Shown: positions 1 to 12,600 of the stretch, one piece after another | How the letters are laid out: each line of letters begins with the position of its first letter | Position numbering within the stretch: the stretch's first letter is position 1 | Origin: Phoronis australis | Taxonomy: Eukaryota; Phoronida; Phoronidae | DNA length: 64,000 nucleotides | Direction: 5' to 3' | Assembly (NCBI GenBank): GCA_002633005.1 | Contig: NMRA01000006.1 | Location: forward strand, 1,761,359-1,825,358 | The notes under the pieces: model-generated | The model's database searches: none | What the model saw: only the letters and a program-made list of their open reading frames with translations | Told to the model about the DNA's origin: nothing | Program-made: the position numbers and the translations under genes

Positions 1-1458
1 CTGTGGAATACTGAATCAGTAAAACTTCAGTCTTGTCAAGAAATCAAATACCTAGGAAACGGCTTAAAACGCACCCGATTCATTGCCCGCACAATACAGT
101 TTTATACACGATTCAGTTTATTTGACCCTGGGAATGCCTCACAATACACAAAGTATAGGAACAATGCAAATGAAAGCGCTCCGAGGAGCGACACTTGGCG
201 AAATCAACCAAAAAAGATGACGATAAAGATGATGACGAAGATGACAACGATGGTGGCGAGGATGAACAATAGAAGTAATAATAACATATACATGACGAAC
301 GTAGAAGTCCGAAATCAGTAAGAAATAGGCTACAGTCTTGAGCGACATTTGCCGAAATTAACTGAAAAGACAACGACATAGATGATGACGAAGATGATGA
401 CGAAGATGATGAATATGATGATGGTGGGGGCGATGATGAACAAACATCATGACATTCATATGACGAACTTAGATGTCATAAATCAGTAAGAAATAGGCTA
501 CAGTCTTGTTCAGTTGAAGCTTAACCAACATCAATGCAGTAAGAGCGCTCAACAAAGGAACAGCGCTATCAGAAAATCTCAAATAATTCGAAAAGTAGAC
601 GTCGTAGCGGAAAATGGAACATATCTTCTGAAAGCCCGTTCAAAACTATCTAAATTGATGGTATCACACAATTCCATGAATTTTTCGAAAAAAAAAAATG
701 AAATTTTGCATTTTTTAAAGAAATTCAAAGTCAAATAACTCGAAAACGATAAGTCTGAGAAAAAAAGTTGTTATAGTTCATTTAAAAGAATACACCTTGG
801 AGAATCCACATGCAAAAATTCATGTCATTTGCTCTGTTTACATGGCACCTCAGAACGACTGAAAAAAGGTCACCATGTGCTTGATCCGCCATCTTGAAAG
901 TAACTTCCAGTTATTTTGCTTTATATATTAGCATGTCACAAAAAACTATCTGAAAAAATTTGAAGGAATTGGCCCTATAATGCGCCCTCTACAGGAGAAA
1001 ACGTTTTTTCCCGAAATCGAGGTGCGCATGCGCGAGTGCCATTATTTCCGCCATCTTTAAACGGAAGTAAACAATTTCCAGGATACATGTAGTGCACATC
1101 CGGTCCAATAAATGTGCCGATTTTTAATCCTGTACGTAAAATATTGAAGCCTCCAGAAGCCTTTGAATATTAAAATGAAAACAAAATGGCCGCCACAGCC
1201 GCCATCTTGGATCCATTTATGACGAAAAACAATAGGCTTCCAGTACGTCCAAAACTACGTGTTATGTGTAAATTTCGTGATAATCGGACAAAAATTGCGA
1301 CCTGTATCGTGCGAACAAACGAAAAAAACCCAACTTGATGGAAGACCAACATACTTGGCGAAATTTATTTCGCCAAGTAAAAATGTGTATTATCTTTTAC
1401 ACTCACACATGTGAAACAACAGACTATTACCAAAACATGTATATCAACTGTAACTTAC
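1..1458. repeat. Repeat-rich flank with acidic-looking GAT/GAC tract duplicated in tandem
   Basis: No exon recognised. A sequence rich in GATGAC/GATGAA trinucleotides at about 210-270 recurs at about 378-455, and a 29-base segment at 312-340 is repeated at 480-508, giving a tandem period of 168 bp. From about 830 to 1380 the sequence looks like dispersed repeat (phrases such as 'gccgccatcttgga' and a short palindrome around 1354-1380 reading cttggcgaaa...tttcgccaag). The rest shows nothing I recognise. Confidence 0.45.
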
Positions 1459-4400
1459 AGCCGGTGACTTGCCACTAGCTAATAATGGTGATGGGCCTCG
1501 TTGTGTTGCGGACATTCTGTTGGGAGATGACTTTCCGCCCAGCTCAGCAATCAGTTGTTGCCGATCTTGGACCCTGCAATAAAACCTTCAAATTTAATAA
1601 CAATGGCTACTAGTAAAGGGTCCAAATGCAACCTGGATGTACATTTTGATGAGTTGTAAACAGATATGTCAAACAAGTGTACAGAAATTTACAATTATCA
1701 TACTTCCAAGTGAACAGCCAACGCACTCAATTTGAATTAAGCCAAACCAATGACAACTACAGTCTATGCTACGGAATTTATGGCAATTGAATGAAACTTT
1801 TCTAATTGTCAATGCAATTAACCGTGGTTGGAGAGAAAAGAAGATGAACCGATGGCTGCCTAGATGGTGTTTGAAGCAATCAAGGAAAGTGTTGTGAACC
1901 CGTACTGTACATAGTTCGAGAAGAGATATGTAATTTCTGGACAAACTGTTAAAGTATAAAGTGTGCTTATTTGACTGTTTCTAAAGGCAATTGGTCTTAG
2001 TTTGTCTCATTTGATTAAGCAGCTTGTAAACTGAGAGCATGTGACATCATGCAGCCAAGAGGTTGAGTTCCAATCCCGTTCTTTTCATGGCAGTCTTTCT
2101 GACTTTGGATTTGAGTTGCACTATTAAACTGTGTACCCATTTACAGGGAGGAATCGTCCTCAGTGTGGTAGGACTCACCCTTGTAGGCAAGGAATATCTG
2201 GATTCAACAGCACCAAACCTGCAGAACTCTATGTATTGACTGATTTCTATATTTTCAAATTTTCACAATCTCAGTATTAACTGCCAATTATCTCAAATAT
2301 TCTCAGTGATTATCCACAGCCAATTTTACAAGGTATTCAGGGGCAGTAACAATTCCACAGCAAATGCCAAACCTGCAGAACAAATTCCTTACCTGCTCCC
2401 TTAATTTGGCTCAAAACTCCACACACTCGCCGATATACTCCAATGCACTTGGCTAAAATCTATGCTCAGGGACCAAAATTTACAAAACGAAACCACCAGT
2501 CCTGTGCAGGAATCTAGTTCCCGATTGCATGAAACTGCCCCAGTAAGGGCTCAATTACGTTACCTAAAATTTCAGTGCACCAGTATCACATTATCTTTGT
2601 TGGAAGCTTCTTTTTACTTATATCCCGACTTATTTTCAATATTTTACTCGACATTAGTGCTCGAGTAGCCAACCTGCAGGTCGCCAATGTGATCTCAGAT
2701 TGTGTTTGGCGATCTGGCAAAAAATCCAAGTTGCCACGGTGAGTATCAAAGTCACACAGTAATTCCATCGAAATTCCTTTCAAAATTCGTGTTGACTTCC
2801 AAACTTTAAATTACTAATGGTTGTCCTATATTTAATACCTTTGGCTCCCAATAGTTCCGTTCATTACATAAAATCAGTGCATTTGCCATAAAAGCAGTCA
2901 GCTTAGAAGACATCAAACATGCTTAAATTACAACAAGAAGTAAACAGACGGAAGTGCTTTCCTTTTTTCAGTTGACGATTTCAACGTCGGCTTTGGCAAC
3001 ATAAGATTTCATATGGTGACCTCAGATTTTTGCCAACTCGCCAACTGTGTCGAGCATATAGTTTACCCTTGCTATATGTCAAAGCTAAAACTTGTCATAC
3101 CAACGAGCATAAGACATCCAGTTTTGCACAAAGCCAAAAATCGTGCTAAAATTTTAGAAAACATATTCCCTATTAGAACTGTCTCATGGAACCGTCCAAT
3201 GGTCCCCAGGTAAGGAGTTTGGTCCCCAAGTATGGAGTATTCTCGGCATGTGTGTGGAGTCTGAGGGCACCGGGTACAGTGTCATGGAATTTGTACTGCA
3301 GGTTTAGGGTTTGCTGGTCTGGAAAGAGGGTTTAGGAGCTCGTAGCTGGAGGCATGGACATGGAAATGTGCATGGAATCGTTTCCACTCCCTGATAGTCA
3401 TACATTTCTGTCTACCCTAGAACTAAAATGCGAGTTGATCACGCTGGGACCATGGTAGTTAACTTCAATCTATTAGAACTTACTTCCAGTGTACAGTGTA
3501 AAGAAAGGGGTACTCTGTACTTCATTACACACAGATATAGATGCGTCAGAAGTCTGGCGATCAGATTTGCAATCTTGCCACTGTGTGGAGTGCGTGATGA
3601 CCTGCTGCTCGACCTTCGATCGCGGTAAAGCAATGACCCCGTCAATGGCCATGCAAGAGCCAGTCACACTGCAGTGAACATTACCAATCTCATCCGACTT
3701 CTTGTGCATCTATCTGACTTCCAGCGCTTCTATCTCGTAGTGTAATGGCGTAATTTATGTCATTTTCTCTTCTTTACTTACATGATGTATACTTAAGGTT
3801 AGTCTTGGTGCAAAAATACAGCTTTGTGCCAATGTTGGTAAAAAATGGGCAAATAAAATCTAAGAAAAATTTGTTTAATTAAAAACTACACTCTTCCTGG
3901 AGTAAACTAAAGTATTTACCGGAAACTTATGTGTCGGCTTATATAGTGCAAGCTATCAGCCAGTTTCTTTTTCAGCGATTCTTCAATCAACTGTTCTTCT
4001 TCAACGAGCTTGCATACATGACACATCAAACTACCGCAACTGATTTCAATTCGTTATAATTTTTTAGTATTTTAATATCCGCAAACCGGATTTCAGAACA
4101 AACTGAAAGAAGTTGCAAAAAAGTTTAGGAAATGGCACGCGCACATGTCACAAGCATCACTGCTTTCAAAATGGCAATAGACTTTTCTTTGTTACAAAAG
4201 GCAGAGAACTACCATACTCGTCCGGGTAACCCCTCATCCTCGGCTTACCGCCCACACCCGAAATTTTCAAATTTTCAGTTTTAAGCGCCCATGCTCTGCT
4301 TACCATCCACCCCCAATTTTTCATGATCGAGACTTCCTTAAGAGTGTATGTGCTTCTGTGAACATTCGTCGCACAAAACTAAGATTCCAAAACGTGCACA

Positions 4401-6424
4401 ACTCGCTTACCTTTCAGTGACGATCAATCAGTTTTAGCGAAACCAGGAACTTGCCTTACTATGGCGGTAAAATACCCGTATTCTCATGCACTTTATTGAA
4501 GGAGATACAATTATTTCATTTGGCTCAGGCGCGGAACTCATGTCAACATTTACTGATCACTGAGACAGCACTTGTCGAATGTATTTCATTGCTGTGGAAG
4601 AACAAGCAAAGCGGTACTTAACAAGAATTTGAAGTCAGTGTTCTACCTTTCTGTGATTCCCCGTATGTGTCGTGACAGTACACGAAACATCGCCACTCTG
4701 AACAATGAAATAAGAAAAAGCACGAGCACACCAACATTATTTTGGACGCATTGTTTTAAATACAAGCAGACAAGAGTCATTGTGACAAGCAAACTTGCAC
4801 AAGAAATCAACTTTTTACTGAGCGTAAGTTGAAGATTCTATCCACATCCACGTGGTCAAAAACTTATTTTTTTAACTCTTGATTCACCTGATGTCTTTTT
4901 ACATGATGTGTTTTGAATTGCTATTCTAGAAGTCCGACGTCAGTGTAGCTCCGTGAGGGTAAAATCGGTCCTCCGTGCAGTAAGCATCCACTCCTGACTT
5001 TTCAAAAATTTCGATATTAACCGCCCATGCTCGACTTACCGCCCACCCCGTTTTTTAGATTCCCAGTTTAAGCGCCCTGGGCGGTAACCCGGACGAGTAC
5101 GGTAAAAATGACATTAGATTGTTTTTCACTTAAACGGCTACAACAGGCAAGGTCAGTGTCGGTTGACTCACAGATTTTGCATCATGTACCCATGCCAGTC
5201 GTTTCCTCTACATGTTTGTTGATATAAGTTTCACGATGACGTGACGAGCAGAACTACCCGGGCTGTGTGAAATTTCAAGGTCTATTGGAGCTTAACACAC
5301 AGTGGTTCCTAACAATATTTTGAAACTCTTCATTCAGCCAGCTGGCTGGCTAACTAAAGGCATATTCTAACAGATCAAAATAAGCTCCCATTGCTGAGAC
5401 CAACTGAGACTAGACAGTGACCACCATCTCTAGAGAACTGTAGACGGTGAAGCTCCTCAAGGCACTTCATACGCCGCAATTTCTGCCTCACACTGATTAA
5501 AAAATCAAAGTCACGTTGTTACAAGTACCGTTTGCACATAGAAGGCACCTTAGGAGGCTGTCGATGTCTTCAGATTCCTTATAACTCGAACAAATACTCC
5601 CGTTATCAAATTTTTTCTTCAAGCACTCCTTTGTTCAGTTCCTCAAATTGGCAATTGGCCACTTTTAACACTGCGCACGGCAGGTGGTATGACGTCATAT
5701 CCCCTGGCGTGCACTGTGTAAAAAAGGTCAGTTTCCAATTTTGGGAACTGAATGAGGTACTGCTTGAAGAAAAACTTTGTAACAGGAGTATTTGTTTGAG
5801 TTGGAAGGAATCTGAAGACATCGACGGCCTCCTAAGTAATGACTAACGTGTCCCTCTATGCGCAAATGGTCTTTGCAATGTGACGTAACTGATGTTTTAG
5901 TCGGTATGAGGCATAATTTTCCAAAAAACTTCCGGCATATGAAACTCCAACAGGAGCTACATTGTCTCTACTGAGCCAGCTAGAGACGGTGGACACTGAC
6001 ACTGTCTATCACCATCACTCCATCAGACATTCCCAGACCGAGTCAAGACAGTCAAGTCACATCATCACACATAGACCACACTGCAGCACTCCAATTTTTA
6101 GTTACACAAAAATAACTTTGAATGACAACTCACATTGTCACTTCGACAGGTGTTTTACAGAAACAAAGGCACAACATGCCTAAAACTAGAATGGACGATT
6201 GATCATTGTCATTTTAATTGATCGTACCCGTGTGTTTACAAATTACCAACAGGGTCACAAATAATATTTTGCATCACAAAAACACAAAAAATGTAGTTTC
6301 CAAACTCGACAAAGACTTTATCATTCTGTCCTAAAAGTCAGCAATATTAGATCAATTCAACCTCGAGCATGTTGAATATCAACAAACAATTTTTGACAGA
6401 TTACCTTTTCAAGTCCTCCGCCAT
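1459..6424 (-). CDS. Unidentified gene, first two coding exons (5' partial of a gene running off the left edge)
   Basis: Read on the minus strand. Coding exon 1 is 6424-6405: ATG plus six codons (MAEDLK) ending in AG before a GTAATC donor. Coding exon 2 is 1573-1459, from a TTGCAG acceptor to a GTAAGT donor, and joins in frame. The start reads MAEDLKRVQDRQQLIAELGG, followed by a Ser/Pro/Gly-rich stretch with two similar pieces (GKSSPNR and GKSPA). The predicted N-terminus is a short charged, possibly helical segment and then disordered; I do not recognise the family. The intron between them (1574-6404) is full of mobile-element sequence. The start lies 230 bp from the RFC1 start in the opposite direction, so the two probably share a promoter. 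Support is the in-frame join and good splice signals only; downstream exons lie outside the window. Confidence 0.5.
4182..5315 (+). repeat. Dispersed repeat interrupted by a TA-inserted element
   Basis: The sequence at about 4182-4210 and then about 5105-5315 matches the unbroken sequence at about 42033-42300 (for example gttacaaaaggc, attagattgtttttc, cgggctgtgtgaaattt). The break between the two halves coincides exactly with the inverted-repeat element at 4212-5102. The 42 kb copy therefore acts as a related empty site. Confidence 0.65.
4212..5102. mobile_element. 891 bp non-autonomous DNA transposon with TA target duplication
   Basis: The ends are inverted repeats: CCATACTCGTCCGGGTAACC at the left, and GGTTACCCGGACGAGTACGG (its near-perfect reverse complement) at the right. 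Both are flanked by TA (4210-4211 and 5103-5104). Sub-terminal stretches with 'cttaccgcccac' and 'aagcgccc' also occur near both ends. No transposase frame is present. A TA duplication fits a Tc1/mariner-type or other TA-specific mobiliser, but the autonomous partner is not here. The 86-codon open frame at 4572-4832 lies inside and has no recognisable domain. Confidence 0.7.
5411..6008. mobile_element. Fold-back (long inverted repeat) element, copy A
   Basis: Diverged member of the family seen also at 6859-7746 and 48342-48908. Left and right halves are inverted versions of each other (for example ctcgaacaaatactcccgtt against aacaggagtatttgtttgag), and the ends read TAGACAGTG / CACTGTCTA. Open frames on both strands here are shadows of the palindrome. 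Confidence 0.7.
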
Positions 6425-6653
6425 TTTGTTTGTAACGACCATCTGCGCACGCAACAATTCACTTCCGTAAAACCTTTTCAGTAAATGTGATGCGAGATGA
6501 AAGCAAAAACATGTACAAAGATCCTGTGAATATCTTCAAAACGAAATGCATCGGGATTAACGTTCAAATGCCACAAAAAATGAGTCCAAACATTGAAAAC
6601 AAGCACAATCTCGCGCATGCGCAGTTCAATGATTTGGCGCGAAATCTACGAAA
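6425..6653. promoter_or_regulatory. Two-way promoter between the unidentified gene and RFC1
   Basis: Only 229 bp separate the two divergent start codons. CGCGCATGCGCA at 6612-6623 matches the NRF-1 palindrome (YGCGCAYGCGCR). TTTGGCGCGAAA at 6633-6644 matches a full E2F site and lies 9 bp before the RFC1 ATG. A second, imperfect NRF-1-like piece (TGCGCACGCAAC) is near 6446. No TATA box is evident, which is usual for housekeeping and replication genes. E2F control of clamp-loader genes is established in animals; use of these sites here is inferred from motif match and position. Confidence 0.7.
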
Positions 6654-9600
6654 ATGGTGAGCTCCATTTGCTGGAAAAAGTTTCCCTCGTGCTTTGTAAA
6701 ACTTATGTGCCGTTGATTTTGGTGTCTTTTGCATTATATTTAGGTTAACCTATACTTAGATATGTTTAGTGAAGTACTGCAGTTGGAAATCAAATGTTGC
6801 TTTACTCGCACAATACACTTCAACCTGTCTACTGTTGTTGACGACTTGGCCTACTATAGGCAATGACCATCGCCTCTGTTGGCCCGAAGCAGAGGCGATG
6901 TAGAGGCTATAAGCGCTCTGTACGCCGGAAGCTTTTCGGCGAATTAGGCCTCGCACCGACTAAACCATCAAAGTCACAAATACCTTTTGCGCATAGAGGA
7001 ACACCTTAGGAGGTTGTCGATGTGTTTAATTCCTTCCAACTCGAACAAATACTCCCGTTATGAAACTTTTTCTTCGAGCAGTCCCTATTTCAGTTCCCAA
7101 AATCGTGAACTCAACTTTTTTATACTGCGCACGCTCCAATTCATGACCTCAATCTTTAAATAGGCCAAAGGTGAGCCATTGCGGTCTTGGCAGTCAAATG
7201 TTCGTTTCCAAAATGCCACCACTTATACTTGTCTTTAATTGGCGTTACTTGAAACTGATTGTATTTCAATGAATCATTGTTTGTATTTGATAAAAACAAA
7301 TGCTGTTGATATGACATTTAATAGTCTTTTTGCACATATTTGACATTTTAATGTTTAACAACACGGCAAATGCACGGCTGGTTCCCGGCAGCACGTACGC
7401 GAAGGGCGGGAACTTCAGCTTTCAAAGTTCGCCGGTAGGTCCGCAACTTCTGACCTTCGGCCTGGTTAAAAAAATGAAAAAGTTGAGTTCACGATTTTGG
7501 GAACTGAAATAGGGACTGCTCGAAGAAAAAGTTTCATAACGGGAGTATTTGTTCGAGTTGGAAGGAATTAAACACATCGACAACCTCCTAAGGTGTTCCT
7601 CTATGCGCAAAAGGTATTTGTAACAACGTGACTTTGATGGTTTAGTCGGTGCGAGGCCTAATTCGCCGAAAAGCTTCCGGCGTACAGAGCGCCTATAGCC
7701 TCTACATCGCCTCTGCTTCGGGCCAACAGAGGCGATGGTCATTGCCTAGGCCTACTACTGAGTACTGTCTGAGTACTGTACTAGAACTGCACCTAAAAAA
7801 ACAGTGGTTAACTGAATATTGCCATTGTTGGCTCTGGTCGGATATAGCAGTCCCTGATTTTGAGAACAAGGCAATCACTGAATTATGGGCTCGTTATTCC
7901 GTGGATCAAACTGGTTCTCAAAATCACGCACTATATCCGACCAGTGGCAGTGGCAGTGCCTCATTCGTTTAAGTACACTTACAGTTCTCAAGTTATCATC
8001 TCACTCCTACCTGTGCTTGGGGTACCTTGCGTATCATACAGTAGAGAAAACACCAGAAATGGTAATGTGAGCGGTTGCAAGTGCGGCTTTGCTGGCGTTT
8101 TTGCTAGCATGTCTTCTCTTGCAGCCCCCTGGTGATGTAGTGTACTACCAGTCAAAAATCCACCTGTGCACAGCTGAGCCTCTATTGATCGGCCAATGGG
8201 CAATTGTCCCTTATAGCCAGCAATTTAGAAAGGTCGCAGCACTCTTAGCTGTTCTGGAACTACAGAGAATTCACATCATACTTTTATTTGATCGTACAGG
8301 GCATGGCTCTAACATAGTTCTGCACCACTGCTGAAAAACACCCAAATGGATTTTCGAAGAGGCATTTAATTGCAAGCGATTTAGAGAGGCCCTTCTTTAA
8401 TACCTGTATGTTCTACCTGGAAGAACAAATTGTACACCATAGACAGCATCTGCCACTTGACTCACGTGCCCAGGGGAAGGGAGCATGGGTTTATTGTTAC
8501 GTTAATCCAAGGGGTTGGAGATGAGGAAACTAAGTGCTGGCAAGAATTACCCCTTCTCAGATAATAGGTCTGGCTAAAATTCTATTGGTTTAGCCACTAG
8601 AAAACTGCTGGCGTTTTCATCGTTCGTGTGAACTTATAGTAGACACTGCTCATGTGGTACTTGCATGGTGCTGTATGTGACGAAACATCAAATCACAGCT
8701 TTGGATTGATGTGGGTAAAAAATGGATAAATAAGCAAAGCTCGTTTTGTTGGTTTACCGCAACTCGCCTCACCATAATTTGTTCACCACTAGTGCATCTG
8801 GTTAGCGCTGCAGGCAGTAGATTGGTAATGCTGAGTAACGTGCCAACTGCAGTGTTCTTCACAATAGAAAATTTGATCCTCTAATAAATTGCAAAATTCA
8901 TGCACTGCTTAAGAAATATCTAATCTCCCAATATTTCAAACTCGTTGCATAGGGTTTCAATTTCTACGCAAGTAAGCTAAACGTATCAAGGCAAAATTCC
9001 AACTCGACACAATGCAAGTCGAAATGCGTTGTGGAGAACATTATTTTGAGTGAACATATATTGAAAATCACTTACCTGGCAATAAACTTGGGCCTTTTTT
9101 AATGTTCTTTTAATCCTTTACATTTCAGATTAAGGTAATAGGATACATTTGGTACCAGTCATTGGATTTCTTTAGTAACATTTAATGGATTAGTAGTGGA
9201 CTCATTAATCTATATGTGTTTAAAATCCTTGATGATTCCAGAATCTTAAGTGCATAGAAGCAATGCCTAGATCTCCGTACTGACATAGCGTTTTTGAACA
9301 AAAAAGGTTTCTTGTGCAATTTTCTAGGACTTAGTTTATACACAAAATTTAAAAATAAAAAGTAACAGCAGCTGGTTCTTCAATGAAAGGTCCAAATGTG
9401 AAATTTTCTTTGAAGGTATTTTATCCTGAGAACACTGCTGTCAAAAGTGGAGACGTCAACATTCAAAAAAATCGATTCTTATTTCTCACAGCCAAACTAT
9501 GGAGGCAGACGAAAATATTGAAAATGTGTTTGTTGAAACTTTGGTGATATTCATGAAAATCATATTTTTATGTGCAATCATGATTATGAACATCTGGGAT

Positions 9601-12600
9601 TTGCTTGCGTGTACATAGTAAGTCTGCAGTCATCAAGAATTTTAAAATATATATAATTTTTTGAGTCTGCTGTAATTCCAATGGTTGATAATAAAGGTGT
9701 AACCTATTACCTATAAGTTATTAACTTAAATCCAATCTTACTGCAATGAAATGTCACCCATGTCAGACACATTTTGCACAGTGCTGTCTGTTGTGGTATG
9801 GAACTTGAACATGGCAGTGCATTATGTTGGTACTACTAACATTTTTTTAATGAAAAAAAACGAGGAAATGCAATTTCACATGTCCGCCATAGTTTGCTCT
9901 GAATTGGTGAGATTGTATTGTAACTATGCAATTTATTCGGCACCTGCTAAAAAACTTCCGTTGCCTGCAATGTTTTCTTGCAACAGTGTTGCATCTTATT
10001 TAAAACTATTGATATACCTAATTGCATAATCAGACAAATAACTGTATTACCTGGTATCTTTTTTGTTGAGAAATATGTGTGGAAAGGTGCCTTCTTGAAA
10101 AGAACATGTAGAAGTGGCTACTTAAATGATCCTGTTTTCTAGATTTTCAGCAGCTAAGTTAGCCATGTTTTTCTTGACAAATTATAAGCACGAGTCTTGT
10201 TTCACTAAAAAAGTCACAATTGTACTTCAGTAAATTTTTTCAATTACCAAATAATTGAAAAACAAGTTGGCATGTCACTTCAAATCGAAGTTGGGATTTT
10301 TTTTAAACCAGAAGTCTGTTTAAGGCAGTTTCAAATCTGAGGAAAAAGTTATTCCTCGCTGATTGCCCAAGACTTAAATTGGATTTGTAACCAGAGATTG
10401 TTTGACTTCAGTCATGTGTGGTTCATGTTTTAGGATATCCGTAAATTCTTTGGAGGTTCTAGTTCTAAGCCTAAAGCTACTCCAAAGACTAACCAGTCCG
10501 AAAATAACAACAATACCATACCTATTGACAAATCAAAGTCACGTGAAAAAGGAACCAGCAATTCCTCAAAAAAGGCAAAGGAAGTAAAGAAAAAAGGTAC
10601 CGCAGTGATCACGCCTGTAAAAGAAAGTGGACGAACAACAAGGTCAAGGTCGCAGACTCCTCAGAAAACTGAACCACACAGCCGCCCTAAATCGACGCCT
10701 GTGAAGCAGGTCACAAGGACGACGCCTGTTAAGAAATCGTCGTCCAAAAAAGAACAGAAACCTCGTCACTTATGTAGTGGTAAGCACACAAAGATCACCA
10801 CGCCGACCAAGAAATCTGTAAAGAAACTCCAGCTCGAGTCTTTTGACAATGTTATTTCTGCTGCCAGTCCTCAAAAAGATAACAGAAAGACAAATGGCCA
10901 TGCCAAGTCCAGAAAACGCAAGCATCTTGATGAGGTATTTTGTGTTACATTGACATTGTTAATATTATATAGAACAATGAAAACATTAGGAGAGCGTTCA
11001 CATATGTCATCGCTTGAGGTTGGAGAGGGTTTGAAAAGGTGACGATTTACGAGAAGGGGATGGGGACTCGTGTTGACGTCATTGTGTGGTTTATTAGAAT
11101 ACCTCCATCACAGTAGATACCGTTAGGAAGCTGGCTCACCTTTTTGCGGAATGGACTAATTCCAAAACTGGGAACCATTGTTTTGTGCTTTCAAGATTTG
11201 ATCACATTTCACTAGGCTTACCATGTAATCATGAGCACAGACAAGCAATAGCTCCACTCCATCATCAGTAGGTTCTTCCAAAAACGGGGGGGGGGGTGGG
11301 GGTGGCTGTGATGATGTAATTAGAAGCTGGTCAGGGGGAGGCTAAATCATGACTAACGTCAGAAAGGGTGGGCGTTAAAAAGTGGCAAATTTCGGATGAC
11401 ATAAATGTGAATGATGCCTTGGTAAATTAAATGGTAATAAAATTTAATACGATGAACACATGTTCTGAGTGAGAACTGATTTCAAAATTGTTTTGTACTG
11501 CTGTTGATCTTTTCATTGATACCTAGATTACAATAAATAAAAACTTAACAATGTATTCTTTTAGAATATGTAAAATTGCCTCTTGAACGCTTGCACTGGC
11601 TTATTTTTTCACGTAAACTTTGGCGATTCACTTCTTGTAATTAGCTCAGTGTCATTATTCTACTGTACTCGTACTTAAAGAGTTCGGACGAAGAGCAGGA
11701 AGAGTTTCAAGTTCAAAGGAAAACCAAAGCCAACTCTAAAAAGACTAAAAAGACTAAAAAGATGCAGATCATCGATTCTGGTGAGTTTTGTTGTTTTTTG
11801 TGGGTCATTTTTAAGAGGTTCAAGCCTTGAATGCAATAAATATCTCTGTTGTTATTTGACACTAGTTTTGTAATTGACAGGCAGTACTGTAGTTGTAATC
11901 TCCTAGTGCGTTTGAGTTTGTTGCGAAAGTGGCTCAGTTAACATAAATGCATGCGATGTTCTTGACTTCACTAATTTCCACACTCGGACTCGAAAAGTAG
12001 GCAATCCTGCTGTAGGATTCAAGAACAGATTTGTGCAAGTTTACTTGAAGTGGGTCATTTTTCGAGTCCAAGTTTCGGCTTCAGAAATTAGACCCCAGGC
12101 CCTCGACTTTCATTTGTGTCTGGTTTTTACGTCTGAACTTACTTGCTAATATATGAGAAGTATGTGTTACTCAGTGATATCAAATGATTGCAGATGATGA
12201 AGTTGATGACCAGCCAAAGAAACGGGGGAAAAGGAAGAAGTCGTCTCTAGATTCTGGTAATACCTGTTTTGTTTCTCTTTGTCACATTAAACAATGAGCT
12301 TTTCTGCTTTTCTGTAGCCTTTGTGAGCACTTTCAGTGGCATTAAACTTGTGTGCTTTCTGTCAGAAATGTTTTTTGATTTAAGTCGCTAACCGTTATAA
12401 AAACAGTCTTATGTTATTCCTTACACAGGTTAGAAATGTTCTCTGTGCTCGGGTAGAACTGGCAATTTGTTATAGTTTCTGATCAAGCTCATGAAGTTTC
12501 AAGTCATGGCCTGAACATTTCAGTTGATAAATCTGAAGTTCGAAATGGTGACACGTTGGATATATCATAAATGAATAACCAATCAGTTTTGTGTCTGACA

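Noticed and set aside
7422-7972. Open frames of 106-107 codons on both strands near the fold-back element
   Set aside because: They run through the inverted-repeat arms and mirror the frame at 6756-6956; they are palindrome shadows.
10605-11042. 145-codon frame as a separate gene
   Set aside because: It is RFC1 exon 2 read past its donor at 10934 into the intron.
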